DNA from: an uncultured Prevotella sp.
GTDB taxonomy: Bacteria > Bacteroidota > Bacteroidia > Bacteroidales > Bacteroidaceae
Reading direction: 5' to 3'
Assembly: GCA_900539625.1 (NCBI GenBank)
Contig: UQCW01000054.1
Location: 1 to 18,606, forward strand
Length of the DNA: 18,606 nt
Below the pieces are notes generated by a model. The model saw nothing but the letters and a program-made list of their open reading frames with translations. It ran no database searches and had not been told where the DNA came from. Numbering within the stretch: position 1 is the first letter of the stretch; every line of letters begins with the position of its first letter. The position numbers and the translations under genes were made by a program. This document shows, piece by piece, positions 8,126 through 16,041 of the stretch.

Positions 8126-8608
8126 ATGAGTCTCAGTAAATTTGAAAGTGAAGTAAAACATTTGCCACAGGCGCAGGAAGTCATCTACGCACGTTTTGCC
8201 GACTTGCGCAATCTCGAAAGCTTGAAGCAGCGCATCAACGACCCCGCGTTGGAAGAAAAACTTTCCTTGCAGGTGCCTGCCGACAAGTTGGCAGATGTTC
8301 GCAAGTATATCAACGACATCACCTTTACGCAGGATTCCCTGCAACTCTCTACGCCGATGGCGCAGATTGAATTGCGCATCGTTGAGCGCGACCCGAAGTG
8401 CATCAAGTTTGCCAGTGAAGGGTCGCCCATCCCACTTTATGTGTGGATTCAGTTGCTGCCGGAGGGTGAATGTGCCACGAAGATGCGCGTCACCGTTGGC
8501 GCCGAGGTGAATTTCTTTATGAAGGGCATGGTGTCTAAACCCCTGCAGCAGGCAGCCGACGGTTTGGCCAATGTGCTCGCTGCTGCGGCGCAGGCGCCTA
8601 TGCAATAG
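8126..8608 (+). CDS. SRPBCC-like small protein of unknown function
   Basis: This is a 160-residue protein without signal peptide or membrane segment. The opening MSLSKFESEVKHLPQAQEV followed by YARFADLRNLESLKQRI is typical of Bacteroidetes SRPBCC (START/polyketide cyclase-like) proteins, which form a helix-grip fold with a hydrophobic cavity. The later strand-rich section (PLYVWIQLLP, CATKMRVTVGAEVN) and the C-terminal helix (KPLQQAADGLANVLA) fit this fold. The ligand is unknown. I use the ATG at 8126, because the in-frame GTG at 7994 would translate the hairpin-rich spacer. It lies 38 nt ahead of argH and is probably cotranscribed with it. Confidence 0.8.
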   Translation: MSLSKFESEVKHLPQAQEVIYARFADLRNLESLKQRINDPALEEKLSLQVPADKLADVRKYINDITFTQDSLQLSTPMAQIELRIVERDPKCIKFASEGSPIPLYVWIQLLPEGECATKMRVTVGAEVNFFMKGMVSKPLQQAADGLANVLAAAAQAPMQ

Positions 8609-8646
8609 ACTTGGTGTTTAGAAAGAGCTTAATTTTCAGACGGAAA

Positions 8647-10011
8647 ATGAATAACGAAAACACGCTCCACGGAGCGAAACTTTGGGAGAAGTCTGTTCAT
8701 GTGACGGAAGAGATTGACCGCTTCACGGTCGGCCATGACCGCGAACTCGACCTTTATCTGGCGAAGTATGACGTGCTTGGCTCTATGGCACACGTCACGA
8801 TGCTCCACAGCATTGGCCTGATTGCCGACGAAGAACTGCCCGTTCTTCTTCGCGAACTGCGTGCCATCTATCAGGTGGCGGAGTCGGGCGACTTTGTCAT
8901 TGAGGAAGGCATCGAAGACGTGCATTCGCAAGTGGAACTCATGCTCACCCGCAAACTGGGCGACATGGGGAAGAAAATACATAGCGGACGCTCGCGCAAC
9001 GACCAGGTGCTCGTTGACCTCAAGCTTTTCACGCGCGACAAAATCCGCGAGGTGGCTGAGGCGGTGCGCGACCTCTTCGCGGAACTTCAGCAGCAGAGCG
9101 AACGCTATAAGAACGTGCTCATGCCAGGCTATACCCATTTGCAGGTGGCCATGCCCTCCAGCTTCGGTCTTTGGTTTGGTGCCTACGCCGAAAGCCTGGC
9201 CGACGATATGCTGCTGCTCGAAGCCGCCTATCGCATGACCAACCGCAATCCGCTCGGCTCTGCCGCCGGCTATGGTTCTTCTTTCCCGCTCAACCGCACG
9301 ATGACCACCGAATTGCTCGGTTTCGACTTGATGGATTATAACGTGGTCTATGCCCAGATGGGGCGCGGAAAGAACGAGCGCAACGTGGCCTTCGCCCTCG
9401 CTGGTATCGCCGGCACGGTGGCCAAACTGGCTTTCGACGCTTGCATGTTCAACAGCCAAAATTTCGGTTTTGTGCGCCTGCCAGATGAGTGTACCACGGG
9501 GTCGAGCATTATGCCCCACAAGAAAAATCCCGATGTCTTTGAACTTATCCGTGCCCGTTGCAACAAGCTCCAGGCTTTGCCAACGCAGGTGGTGATGATC
9601 ATGAACAATTTGCCTTGCGGCTATTTCCGCGACTTGCAGGAAATCAAGGAAGTCTTCCTGCCAGCCTTCGATCAGTTGCTCTCCTGCCTCCGTATGGCCA
9701 CCTACATCGTGGCGCGTATGCGTGTCAACGAGCATATCCTCGACGACGCGCGTTACGACCTCATGTTCTCCGTTGAAGAGGTCAACCGCCTCGCTGCTGA
9801 GGGCATGCCCTTCCGCGACGCCTATAAGAAAGTGGGACTTGACATTGAGGCCCACCAGTTCACGCCGAACAAGGAAATCCACCACACCCACGAAGGCTCC
9901 ATCGGCAACCTGTGCAACGACTGCATTGCCGCTCTCATGCAGGCCACCTATGCCCGTTTCGGCTTTGAGCGCGTGAGCGAAGCCGAGAAGAAACTTTTGG
10001 GCGGAGAGTGA
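8647..10011 (+). CDS. argH: Argininosuccinate lyase
   Basis: This 454-residue cytosolic enzyme performs the last step of arginine synthesis, splitting argininosuccinate into arginine and fumarate. It belongs to the fumarase/aspartase superfamily and shows its signature GSSIMPHKKNPD from residue 285, which includes the catalytic serine loop. HSGRSRNDQV and the MPGYTHLQVAMP segment are also typical of ArgH. The length is standard. I chose the ATG at 8647 (MNNENTLHGAKLWEK) over an in-frame GTG 36 nt upstream. No other arginine gene is nearby, so the gene stands apart from the pathway. Confidence 0.96.
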   Translation: MNNENTLHGAKLWEKSVHVTEEIDRFTVGHDRELDLYLAKYDVLGSMAHVTMLHSIGLIADEELPVLLRELRAIYQVAESGDFVIEEGIEDVHSQVELMLTRKLGDMGKKIHSGRSRNDQVLVDLKLFTRDKIREVAEAVRDLFAELQQQSERYKNVLMPGYTHLQVAMPSSFGLWFGAYAESLADDMLLLEAAYRMTNRNPLGSAAGYGSSFPLNRTMTTELLGFDLMDYNVVYAQMGRGKNERNVAFALAGIAGTVAKLAFDACMFNSQNFGFVRLPDECTTGSSIMPHKKNPDVFELIRARCNKLQALPTQVVMIMNNLPCGYFRDLQEIKEVFLPAFDQLLSCLRMATYIVARMRVNEHILDDARYDLMFSVEEVNRLAAEGMPFRDAYKKVGLDIEAHQFTPNKEIHHTHEGSIGNLCNDCIAALMQATYARFGFERVSEAEKKLLGGE

Positions 10012-10025
10012 TGGCATATCCAAGG

Positions 10026-10146
10026 GTGTCCTAAATATTCTGGTTGGTAATTCCAGATGATTCTGTCGGGCAATCCGCCTCCTGTCGCCCGCCGACAGAC
10101 CGCGTCCGATGGCATACATCTCTTTGCGCCAGATTATTTAGGACAC
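10026..10146. repeat. 121-bp MITE-like inverted-repeat element
   Basis: GTGTCCTAAATATTCTGG at 10026-10043 and its reverse complement at 10129-10146 match at 17 of 18 positions. The 85-bp interior holds a smaller CTGTCG/CGACAG hairpin (10082-10098). No transposase is encoded. The size and terminal repeats suggest a non-autonomous mobile element or dispersed palindromic repeat placed just after argH. TGATGGCATA just outside the left arm (10010-10019) and CGATGGCATA inside (10108-10117) form a near-direct repeat, but not in the position of a target duplication. The element may also serve as a terminator for argH. Confidence 0.6.
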
Positions 10147-10201
10147 TTTTCCCATCCTTAGGCCCGCCCTTCCCAGTCGGTACACAATAAACTATTCCCC
10201 A

Positions 10202-10753
10202 ATGAGATTGCCGTTCAAACACATAGCATACCTTCTTCTTGGCTTCTTTTTGGCTTCCTGTGCCGATGATATAGAAGACCTTTATGCCCCCTGGTCTGCG
10301 AGGTTTGTGTTCAACCAGGTCAATACTACCGCCCCCTTGCTCTCCGCTCTGAACAATTCCGGTCAGTTTTGTCAGATCACTTTTCCCAACGGAAAGTATC
10401 TGTTTAAGGATTGCGATGGGAAGGAAGTGACATATACGCCGACCGCCACATCCAGTTATTACAAGCCCTATGGTTTCCTTTCTGGCATCATTGTCGGCAG
10501 TCCTGCTATTCCCGATTTTACGGGACAAAGCAGAGTCGCCTACGAGTTGGCCTGCCCCAATTGCTACGATAATTCCGAAATTACCCGTCCCCTTCATTTC
10601 TCTTCAATCTCCACCCTGCAATGCGCCCGTTGCGGTTGCGTTTACGACCTCAACAACGCTGGAAACGAGCAGCACGGCAAGAGTCGCGCCCTTTATCGTT
10701 ACCGCACGGTGCAATACAACGTGTCGACCAGCGCAATGAGCATAACCAACTGA
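10202..10753 (+). CDS. Lipoprotein with CxxC...CxxC (Rieske-like fold) domain
   Basis: This is a 183-residue probable lipoprotein with hydrophobic leader LLLGFFLASC and lipobox LASC, lipid-modified at C20. The C-terminal half contains YELACPNCYD (C118, C121) and LQCARCGCVYDLNN (C141, C144). The spacing and the flanking G/YDLNN pattern recall Bacteroidetes lipoproteins with a Rieske-like fold. The histidines that a true Rieske [2Fe-2S] site needs (CxH...CxxH) are cysteines here, so it may bind zinc or a different cluster. Function is unknown. It lies after the inverted-repeat element without a recognisable promoter and is probably a single-gene unit. Confidence 0.75.
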   Translation: MRLPFKHIAYLLLGFFLASCADDIEDLYAPWSARFVFNQVNTTAPLLSALNNSGQFCQITFPNGKYLFKDCDGKEVTYTPTATSSYYKPYGFLSGIIVGSPAIPDFTGQSRVAYELACPNCYDNSEITRPLHFSSISTLQCARCGCVYDLNNAGNEQHGKSRALYRYRTVQYNVSTSAMSITN

Positions 10754-11164
10754 CGGCTTGCCCGTAAAATATAGGCATTTAAAATGCTTAAGCCCCGTAA
10801 GTTTTCCACTAAGAATTTGGTTGTTTCAGACGTTTTAACTAAATTTGCCCCTATGTCGGTCTGCCTTCAGGCAGTATTTTGACATACAAGGATATAGCAA
10901 AGATGACTCCGCCCCTTTATTGCTGGGGCGTAGGCATGTTTTGGCTTTCCAGAAACCTGCGCTTGCTCCTTTCTCAGAAAGAGGCTGAGGCCTGGTTGGA
11001 AAGCAGAAGGAAATGGCAGTTACATAAGCATTTCCGTTATCCGAGAAAACAAATCAACAGAATCCGTATGATGCAAAGCCGTTGTGCCGGTTCCGATGTC
11101 AAGCATGGGGAGGAACAGCGGCCGGTGATTAGTGCGCCATACCGAAGCAAGCAACAATAACGTA
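10754..11164 (+). other. Promoter and long leader before glycosyltransferase gene
   Basis: This 411-nt stretch has a consensus promoter near its start and then roughly 310 nt of transcribed leader. A small CTGCC-TTCA-GGCAG hairpin (10861-10874) lies right after the predicted start of transcription. An open frame of 93 codons (10879-11160, TTG start; internal ATG at 10903) crosses the leader. Its product is Arg/Lys/Trp-rich and has no recognisable domain, so I do not call it a gene. The rest shows no terminator. Confidence 0.5.
10816..10847 (+). promoter_or_regulatory. Consensus Bacteroidetes promoter for polysaccharide genes
   Basis: TTTG at 10816-10819 is followed after exactly 20 nt by TAAATTTG at 10840-10847, a full match to the Bacteroidetes housekeeping consensus. 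Transcription should begin near 10854, more than 300 nt upstream of the glycosyltransferase start. Confidence 0.75.
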
Positions 11165-11953
11165 ATGAAAGTCTCCATCATAACAGCCACCTACAACAGT
11201 GCCGCCACATTGCGCGACACGTTGGACAGCGTGTTGGCCCAGACTTATCAAGACATAGAATACATCATCGTAGACGGTTTGTCGGCCGACGGCACGCAAG
11301 AAATTGTCAAGGCTTACGAACCGCGCTTTGGTGGACGCCTACGTCTGGTCAGCGAAAAAGACAAAGGGCTTTATGACGCGATGAACAAAGGCTTGCGCAT
11401 GGCAACGGGCGACATTGTCGGCGTTCTCAATTCCGACGACCTCTTCTACGACAAACAAGTCGTGGCCGACGTTGTCAAAGCGTTTGAGTCCGACGATATT
11501 GACTGCGTTTACGGCGACCTTGAATTTGTCGCCGCCAACGACATCACCAAAGTTGTCAGGAAATGGAAGGGCTCGCAATACCAGCCCGGCTATTTCAAAC
11601 GAGGCTGGCATCCGGCACATCCCACATTCTATTGTCGCCGCGCTTGCTATGAAAAATACGGATATTTTGACTTAGACTTGAAGGTGTCGGCCGATTTCGA
11701 CCTCATGCTTCGTTTTCTTGGAAAACACCAAATACGCAACAAATATCTCTCGCGCAATTTCATCTGGATGCGCACAGGCGGAGAAAGCAACGGGTCGCTG
11801 CGGAGAATCATCCAAGGCAACACCAACATCCTGCGCTCTTTCCGGAAGAACGGATATGACATCAACGGTTTCTATCTCGTGCGCCGACTCACGCCGAAAG
11901 TGTGGGACCTCATGAAGACGAAAATATTGTCGGTCATGAAAGGCAATAAATAA
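11165..11953 (+). CDS. Family 2 glycosyltransferase
   Basis: This 262-residue cytoplasmic or membrane-peripheral enzyme adds a sugar from a nucleotide donor to a growing glycan. The N-terminus MKVSIITATYNSAATL is the GT2 (GT-A fold) opening. IIVDGLSADGT (34-44) and the metal-binding LNSDD (88-92, a DxD variant) follow, with KVSADFDLMLRF (173-184) as the probable acceptor-side catalytic region. Its general form resembles WcaA/WcaE-like capsule transferases; the sugar specificity cannot be read. The ATG at 11165 is chosen because the 11 extra residues of the longer frame precede the conserved strand. It leads the polysaccharide group with a phosphoglycosyl transferase and rfbB downstream. Confidence 0.9.
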   Translation: MKVSIITATYNSAATLRDTLDSVLAQTYQDIEYIIVDGLSADGTQEIVKAYEPRFGGRLRLVSEKDKGLYDAMNKGLRMATGDIVGVLNSDDLFYDKQVVADVVKAFESDDIDCVYGDLEFVAANDITKVVRKWKGSQYQPGYFKRGWHPAHPTFYCRRACYEKYGYFDLDLKVSADFDLMLRFLGKHQIRNKYLSRNFIWMRTGGESNGSLRRIIQGNTNILRSFRKNGYDINGFYLVRRLTPKVWDLMKTKILSVMKGNK

Positions 11954-12039
11954 GCCGCAGGTGCGTTAAGGATATATAATGTCCTCCGCAAAAGGCAGAC
12001 ATAATGCCCCGCTCGTGAAAAAGCAAAGGCAGAAAAGCA

Positions 12040-12057
12040 GCGTCCATCGCAGGACGC
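12040..12057 (+). other. Small hairpin in the GT2-PGT spacer
   Basis: GCGTCC (12040-12045) and GGACGC (12052-12057) form a perfect 6-bp stem with a 6-nt loop. It sits 24 nt before the phosphoglycosyl transferase start in a 128-nt spacer and has no T run. It may affect translation or mRNA processing, but its function is unknown. Confidence 0.35.
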
Positions 12058-12081
12058 AGCGAAGAAAAACAGATTTCAAGC

Positions 12082-12717
12082 ATGAAGCAAACTGAAGAAA
12101 AATATGAAGTGATCCCCGATGGGATGAACCGTTTCGACCGCTTTACCAAGCGGGCGTTCGACATTCTCGTGTCGGCGGTTTGTCTCGTGGCTTTTTCGCC
12201 CCTCATTCTGTTTTGCTATCTGGCTGTCAAACTCGAAGACGGCGGTCCGGCCGTCTATAAGCAAGAGCGCATAGGTCTTCACGGCAAAGCGTTCAACATC
12301 CTCAAATTTCGCTCCATGCGCATCGACGCCGAAGATGGCGGTCCGAAGCTCTCCAGCGGAGAAACCGACAACCGCCTGACCAAGGTCGGGAAAATGCTGC
12401 GCGAGCACCATCTTGACGAACTCCCACAGCTTTGGAATGTTTTCCGCGGCGACATGGCCTTTATCGGTCCGCGCCCAGAACGCCAATACTACATCAACAA
12501 GATCATGGAGAAAGACAACCGCTATCCGAATCTCTATCAGATTCGTCCCGGTGTCACCTCGTATGCAACGCTCTATAACGGCTACACCGACACCATCGAA
12601 AAGATGGTCAACCGCCTGCACTACGACCTCTATTATCTGCAACACCGCTCTTGGGGGCTTGATTGCAAGATTCTCTGGATGACGTTCTTCAATATCGTCA
12701 GAGGCAAGAAATTCTAA
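12082..12717 (+). CDS. Phosphoglycosyl transferase (PglC/WcaJ catalytic-domain type)
   Basis: This 211-residue monotopic membrane enzyme transfers a sugar-1-phosphate from a UDP-sugar onto undecaprenyl phosphate, the first membrane step of capsule or exopolysaccharide synthesis. It shows KRAFDILVSAVCL (23-35), a membrane-dipping helix to about 50, then GGPAVYKQERIG, the FNILKFRSM motif (71-79) and the catalytic Asp-Glu pair D112-E113 in HHLDELPQLWNV. GDMAFIGPRPE (123-133) and PGVTSYA follow. It is the short form, without the extra transmembrane domain of WbaP/WcaJ. The sugar used is unknown. The next gene, rfbB, begins 21 nt downstream, so the two are very likely cotranscribed. Confidence 0.92.
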   Translation: MKQTEEKYEVIPDGMNRFDRFTKRAFDILVSAVCLVAFSPLILFCYLAVKLEDGGPAVYKQERIGLHGKAFNILKFRSMRIDAEDGGPKLSSGETDNRLTKVGKMLREHHLDELPQLWNVFRGDMAFIGPRPERQYYINKIMEKDNRYPNLYQIRPGVTSYATLYNGYTDTIEKMVNRLHYDLYYLQHRSWGLDCKILWMTFFNIVRGKKF

Positions 12718-12738
12718 GAAACAAACAAAAACGTATAT

Positions 12739-13878
12739 ATGAAAAATTATCTGGTCACCGGCGCCGCTGGTTTCATTGGAGCCAACTATCTGAAATATAT
12801 CCTGGCCAAGCACGATGACGTGCGCGTCGTGGTGCTCGATTTGCTCACGTATGCAGGCTATCTCGGCACCATTGCTGGCGATGTCGACAACGAGCGTTGC
12901 TTCTTTGTGAAGGGCGACATCTGCGACCGTCCGCTCCTCGATCGCCTCTTCGCCGAATATAAATTCGACGTGGTGGTCAATTTCGCTGCCGAAAGCCATG
13001 TCGACCGCAGTATCGACAATCCGCAGCTCTTCTTGCAGACCAATATCCTCGGAACGCAAAACCTGCTCGACGCCGCCCGCGCCGCTTGGGTGACGGGACG
13101 CGACGCACAGGGCTACCCGACTTGGCGTAACGGCGTGCGCTTCCATCAAGTTTCGACCGACGAAGTGTATGGCTCTTTGGGCGCAGAGGGTTTCTTCACC
13201 GAAACCACGCCGCTGCAGCCCCATAGCCCATACAGCGCATCCAAAACCTCTGCCGACCATTTCGTTTGTGCTTACCACGACACTTACCACATGCCGGTGA
13301 GCATCACGCGCTGCTCAAACAACTATGGGCCTTACCAGTTTCCAGAGAAGCTCATTCCGCTCATCATCAACAATATCCTCGCAGGAAAACCGTTGCCCGT
13401 TTACGGCAAGGGAGAGAATGTGCGCGACTGGCTCTATGTGGAAGACCACTGCAAGGCCATCGATATGGTCATCCGTAATGCCAAAGACGGCAGCATCTAC
13501 AATGTGGGCGGACACAACGAACGCCAGAACATTCAAATCGTGAAGATTATCATCCGCACCATCCACGAATTGATGGAAGAACACCCAGAATGGCGCACCC
13601 TTCTCAAGCGACAGGAGCGCGATGCCAACGGACAAATCAGCATCGACTGGATCAATGATGACCTCATTACCTTCGTGAAAGACCGTTTGGGACACGACCA
13701 GCGCTACGGCATCGATCCTTCGAAAATCAAGGCCGACTTGGGATGGTATCCTGAGACGAGTTTCGAAGTGGGCATCGTCAAGACCATCCGCTGGAACCTC
13801 GAACACCGCGATTGGGTGGAAACTGTCAGCGGCTCAGACTATCAGCAATACTACGACAAGATGTACGGCGGACGCTGA
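12739..13878 (+). CDS. rfbB: dTDP-glucose 4,6-dehydratase
   Basis: This 379-residue short-chain dehydrogenase-type enzyme converts dTDP-glucose to dTDP-4-keto-6-deoxyglucose, the branch point for rhamnose and other deoxysugars. It has the NAD-binding TGAAGFIG at 7-14, the AAESHVDRSI segment at 83-92, the catalytic TDE at 140-142 and the YxxxK pair Y165/K169 in YSASK. SITRCSNNYGPYQFPEKLIP is also typical. It is slightly longer than the usual 350-360 residues, with a stretch around 285-320 that probably accounts for the difference. The partner genes rfbA, rfbC and rfbD are not in the window, so the end product depends on genes elsewhere. Confidence 0.93.
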   Translation: MKNYLVTGAAGFIGANYLKYILAKHDDVRVVVLDLLTYAGYLGTIAGDVDNERCFFVKGDICDRPLLDRLFAEYKFDVVVNFAAESHVDRSIDNPQLFLQTNILGTQNLLDAARAAWVTGRDAQGYPTWRNGVRFHQVSTDEVYGSLGAEGFFTETTPLQPHSPYSASKTSADHFVCAYHDTYHMPVSITRCSNNYGPYQFPEKLIPLIINNILAGKPLPVYGKGENVRDWLYVEDHCKAIDMVIRNAKDGSIYNVGGHNERQNIQIVKIIIRTIHELMEEHPEWRTLLKRQERDANGQISIDWINDDLITFVKDRLGHDQRYGIDPSKIKADLGWYPETSFEVGIVKTIRWNLEHRDWVETVSGSDYQQYYDKMYGGR

Positions 13879-13940
13879 TTGGATGGCAGACGGCAAAGCC
13901 AAACGGATGATATTTCGCTGAGGCTTCTCCGAGACCTGAT

Positions 13941-13963
13941 TTTCTGAAACAGAGATTCAGAAA
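13941..13963 (+). other. 8-bp perfect hairpin downstream of rfbB
   Basis: TTTCTGAA (13941-13948) pairs with TTCAGAAA (13956-13963) around a 7-nt loop. It lies between the rfbB stop and the main terminator. With no T run it is perhaps a stabiliser or processing site. Confidence 0.4.
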
Positions 13964-13993
13964 TTCCATAAGGCAGACGCAAGTCTAATCATA

Positions 13994-14058
13994 AGCAGAT
14001 TCTAAAGACACACGCATGTTCATTGTGTACGGCCCTCTTAGAATCTGCTATTTTTTTT
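13994..14058 (+). terminator. Intrinsic terminator between rfbB and wzi-like gene
   Basis: AGCAGATTCTAA (13994-14005) pairs perfectly with TTAGAATCTGCT (14038-14049) and is followed by A and eight T. The 32-nt loop contains a smaller ACACA/TGTGT stem. It ends only 10 nt before the next start codon, so if it is a regulated terminator it could act as an attenuator for the downstream gene. Confidence 0.88.
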
Positions 14059-14068
14059 ACAGTAACCC

Positions 14069-15565
14069 ATGAAAAGAAACCTTCTGATTTCGGCATGCGT
14101 TGGCTTTGCGTGCAGCGCCTTGCCTGCCTCGGCGCAGATCAGCCGCCTCACGCATGATGCCGATTATGCCGTTGAGATGAGCGGCACGGCCTTCAGCGGT
14201 GACTATGCACCGTTTTGGCTGACCTCAAACCGCTACGGACTCTCTTCCGTTGAAAACAATTCGGGCTATATCCGTGCTCGCGTTCAGCGCAGCACGCAGG
14301 CCGACAGCACCCGCCTTTGGCGTGTTGGCTACGGTCTCGACCTCGCCGTCCCCGCCAATTATACCAGCAAAGCCGTCGTGCAGCAGTTTTATTTCGATGT
14401 CGACCTGCGAGCCTTTCGCCTCAGTGTCGGCGCCAAGGAGCGTGGAGAGTCGCTCAAAAACGCGGCCCTCTCGTCGGGTGGCCTCACGCAGAGCGTCAAT
14501 GCGCGGCCTGTGCCGCAGGTGAGGGTGGAACTGCCCGATTTCTGGGCGATTCCTGGCACCCACAATTGGCTGGCCGTCAAGGGTCATTTGGCCTACGGCC
14601 TCTTCACCGACAACCGCTGGCAGCGCGAAACGCATCCAGAGGGCGCCCTCTATTCGGCCAATGCGCTCTACCACAGCAAAGCCGGTTTCCTGCGCATCGG
14701 CAACGAGAAGAAATTCCCGCTCTCCTTCATCGGCGGCTTGGAAATGTCTGCCCAGTTTGGTGGCGAAGCCTGGAATGTCGGCCGTCGCACCGACGACCCC
14801 ACCTTCGACAATTCCCACGTCAATATGGGCCACGGCTTCAAGAGTTTCTGGCACGCCTTCATCCCTGGCGGCAGTGATGCCTTCGACGGCGCCTACCTCA
14901 ACAACGAAGGCAACCAGCTCGGCAGTTGGCATTTTCAGTTGAATTGGAAGGGGAGAGACTGGAACCTCAAGGGCTATGCCGAACATTTCTTTGAAGACCA
15001 TTCGCAGATGTTCCTGGAATACGGTTGGAAAGACATGCTTTGGGGCGTTGAGGCCACGTTGCCGAAGAACCCCTTCGTCTCGACCGTGCTCTACGAACAT
15101 TTGCGCACCACCGACCAGACGGGCGGCCTTTACCACGATGCCACACCAGAGCTCGGCATACAAATCAGCGGTCTTGACAACTATTACAACCACAGTTTCT
15201 ATGGTGCCTGGCAACATTGGGGACAGGCAATGGGCAACCCCTTGTTGCTCTCGCCAGTCTATAACGAGAACGGAGAAATCAAGTTCAAGCACAATCGCAT
15301 CACCGCCCACCATTTCGGCCTCTCCGGCCAGCCGCTTCCCGAACTTTCCTACCGCCTCCTCTTCTCCCATGTGCGGTCGCTGGGCAGCTATGAAGTGCCA
15401 AACATCAAGCCGCAGTTTGCCAACTATTTCATGGCGCAGGCCGACTATGCCCCGCGTCATTTTCATGGCCTTTCTTTCTCGGCAGCAGTCGGTTCCAACG
15501 GTTGCAGCCTCATCGGTAACAGTTTCGGCGGCATGCTCACGCTGCGCAAAACGGGCCGCTTCTGA
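14069..15565 (+). CDS. Capsule assembly Wzi family outer-membrane protein
   Basis: This 498-residue protein has a signal peptide (1-22, ending PASA). The mature part is rich in alternating aromatic strands, as expected for an outer-membrane beta barrel of the Wzi family, which anchors or organises capsular polysaccharide at the cell surface. Features consistent with this family include GDYAPFWLTSNRYGLSS near the N-terminus, HVNMGHGFKSFWHAFIPGG and the late barrel strands ending in an aromatic residue (F498). The family match is by pattern memory rather than alignment. It follows the terminator of rfbB, has no consensus promoter of its own that I can see, and is followed after 37 nt by a small lipoprotein gene. 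Confidence 0.85.
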   Translation: MKRNLLISACVGFACSALPASAQISRLTHDADYAVEMSGTAFSGDYAPFWLTSNRYGLSSVENNSGYIRARVQRSTQADSTRLWRVGYGLDLAVPANYTSKAVVQQFYFDVDLRAFRLSVGAKERGESLKNAALSSGGLTQSVNARPVPQVRVELPDFWAIPGTHNWLAVKGHLAYGLFTDNRWQRETHPEGALYSANALYHSKAGFLRIGNEKKFPLSFIGGLEMSAQFGGEAWNVGRRTDDPTFDNSHVNMGHGFKSFWHAFIPGGSDAFDGAYLNNEGNQLGSWHFQLNWKGRDWNLKGYAEHFFEDHSQMFLEYGWKDMLWGVEATLPKNPFVSTVLYEHLRTTDQTGGLYHDATPELGIQISGLDNYYNHSFYGAWQHWGQAMGNPLLLSPVYNENGEIKFKHNRITAHHFGLSGQPLPELSYRLLFSHVRSLGSYEVPNIKPQFANYFMAQADYAPRHFHGLSFSAAVGSNGCSLIGNSFGGMLTLRKTGRF

Positions 15566-15602
15566 CCCGCCGCCGCTTCACCTCTAAAACGAAAACAAAC
15601 AG

Positions 15603-16034
15603 ATGAAAGCGAAAATTCTTTATATCATCCTGTGCACCTTGGCGTTTGCCGGCCTTGCCGGCGTGTCCTCCTGCGAGAAGATGGACGACAACGGCGACCT
15701 CGGCGGCAATTGGCAGCTCATCTCATGGGAGCGTCTCAGCGATGGCAGCCTCGTCGCCACCAATGCCGACAGCATTTTCTACACCTTCCAGGGAAAACTC
15801 ATGAAGACGCAGCGCATGAGCCAGCCCGACTTCTTCCTGGCCACGTTTCGCACCACGACCGACAGCCTCGTGATGCTCAACATCTACGCTTCGCCCTACG
15901 ACAGCCTCGTTGCCCCGTCGGCCCTGAGCGCCTATGGTGTCAGCCCTTCCGGACGTTTCCATTTCGACCATCTTTCGTCCTCGCGCCTCGTGCTCTCAAC
16001 GGAAACCTCCCGTCTCACGTTCAGAAAATACTGA
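15603..16034 (+). CDS. Small lipocalin-like lipoprotein
   Basis: This is a 143-residue predicted lipoprotein with a hydrophobic leader and lipobox VSSC, lipid-modified at C24. After a short acidic tether (EKMDDNGDLG), GNWQLISWE opens what looks like the first strand of a small lipocalin-like beta barrel common in Bacteroidetes secreted lipoproteins. Several strand-like segments follow up to LVLSTETSRLTFRKY. No catalytic motif is visible, and the function is unknown. It is probably cotranscribed with the Wzi-type gene, so a surface or periplasmic role linked to the capsule is plausible but unproven. Confidence 0.7.
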   Translation: MKAKILYIILCTLAFAGLAGVSSCEKMDDNGDLGGNWQLISWERLSDGSLVATNADSIFYTFQGKLMKTQRMSQPDFFLATFRTTTDSLVMLNIYASPYDSLVAPSALSAYGVSPSGRFHFDHLSSSRLVLSTETSRLTFRKY

Positions 16035-16041
16035 GCATGCC

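Noticed and set aside
8629..10119. 496-codon minus-strand frame over argH
   Set aside because: It is antisense to an unmistakable argH and arises from codon bias. Similar long antisense frames over rel (6230-7252), PGT/rfbB (12076-13290) and the Wzi-type gene (14225-15466) were dropped for the same reason.
10031..10597. 188-codon minus-strand frame over the lipoprotein gene and inverted-repeat element
   Set aside because: It is antisense to the lipobox/CxxC lipoprotein and ends within a palindromic repeat; it has no domain signature.
10879..11160. 93-codon frame in the polysaccharide leader
   Set aside because: It has a TTG start or late ATG, a basic low-information product and no recognisable family. 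It is kept as leader sequence unless conservation shows otherwise.
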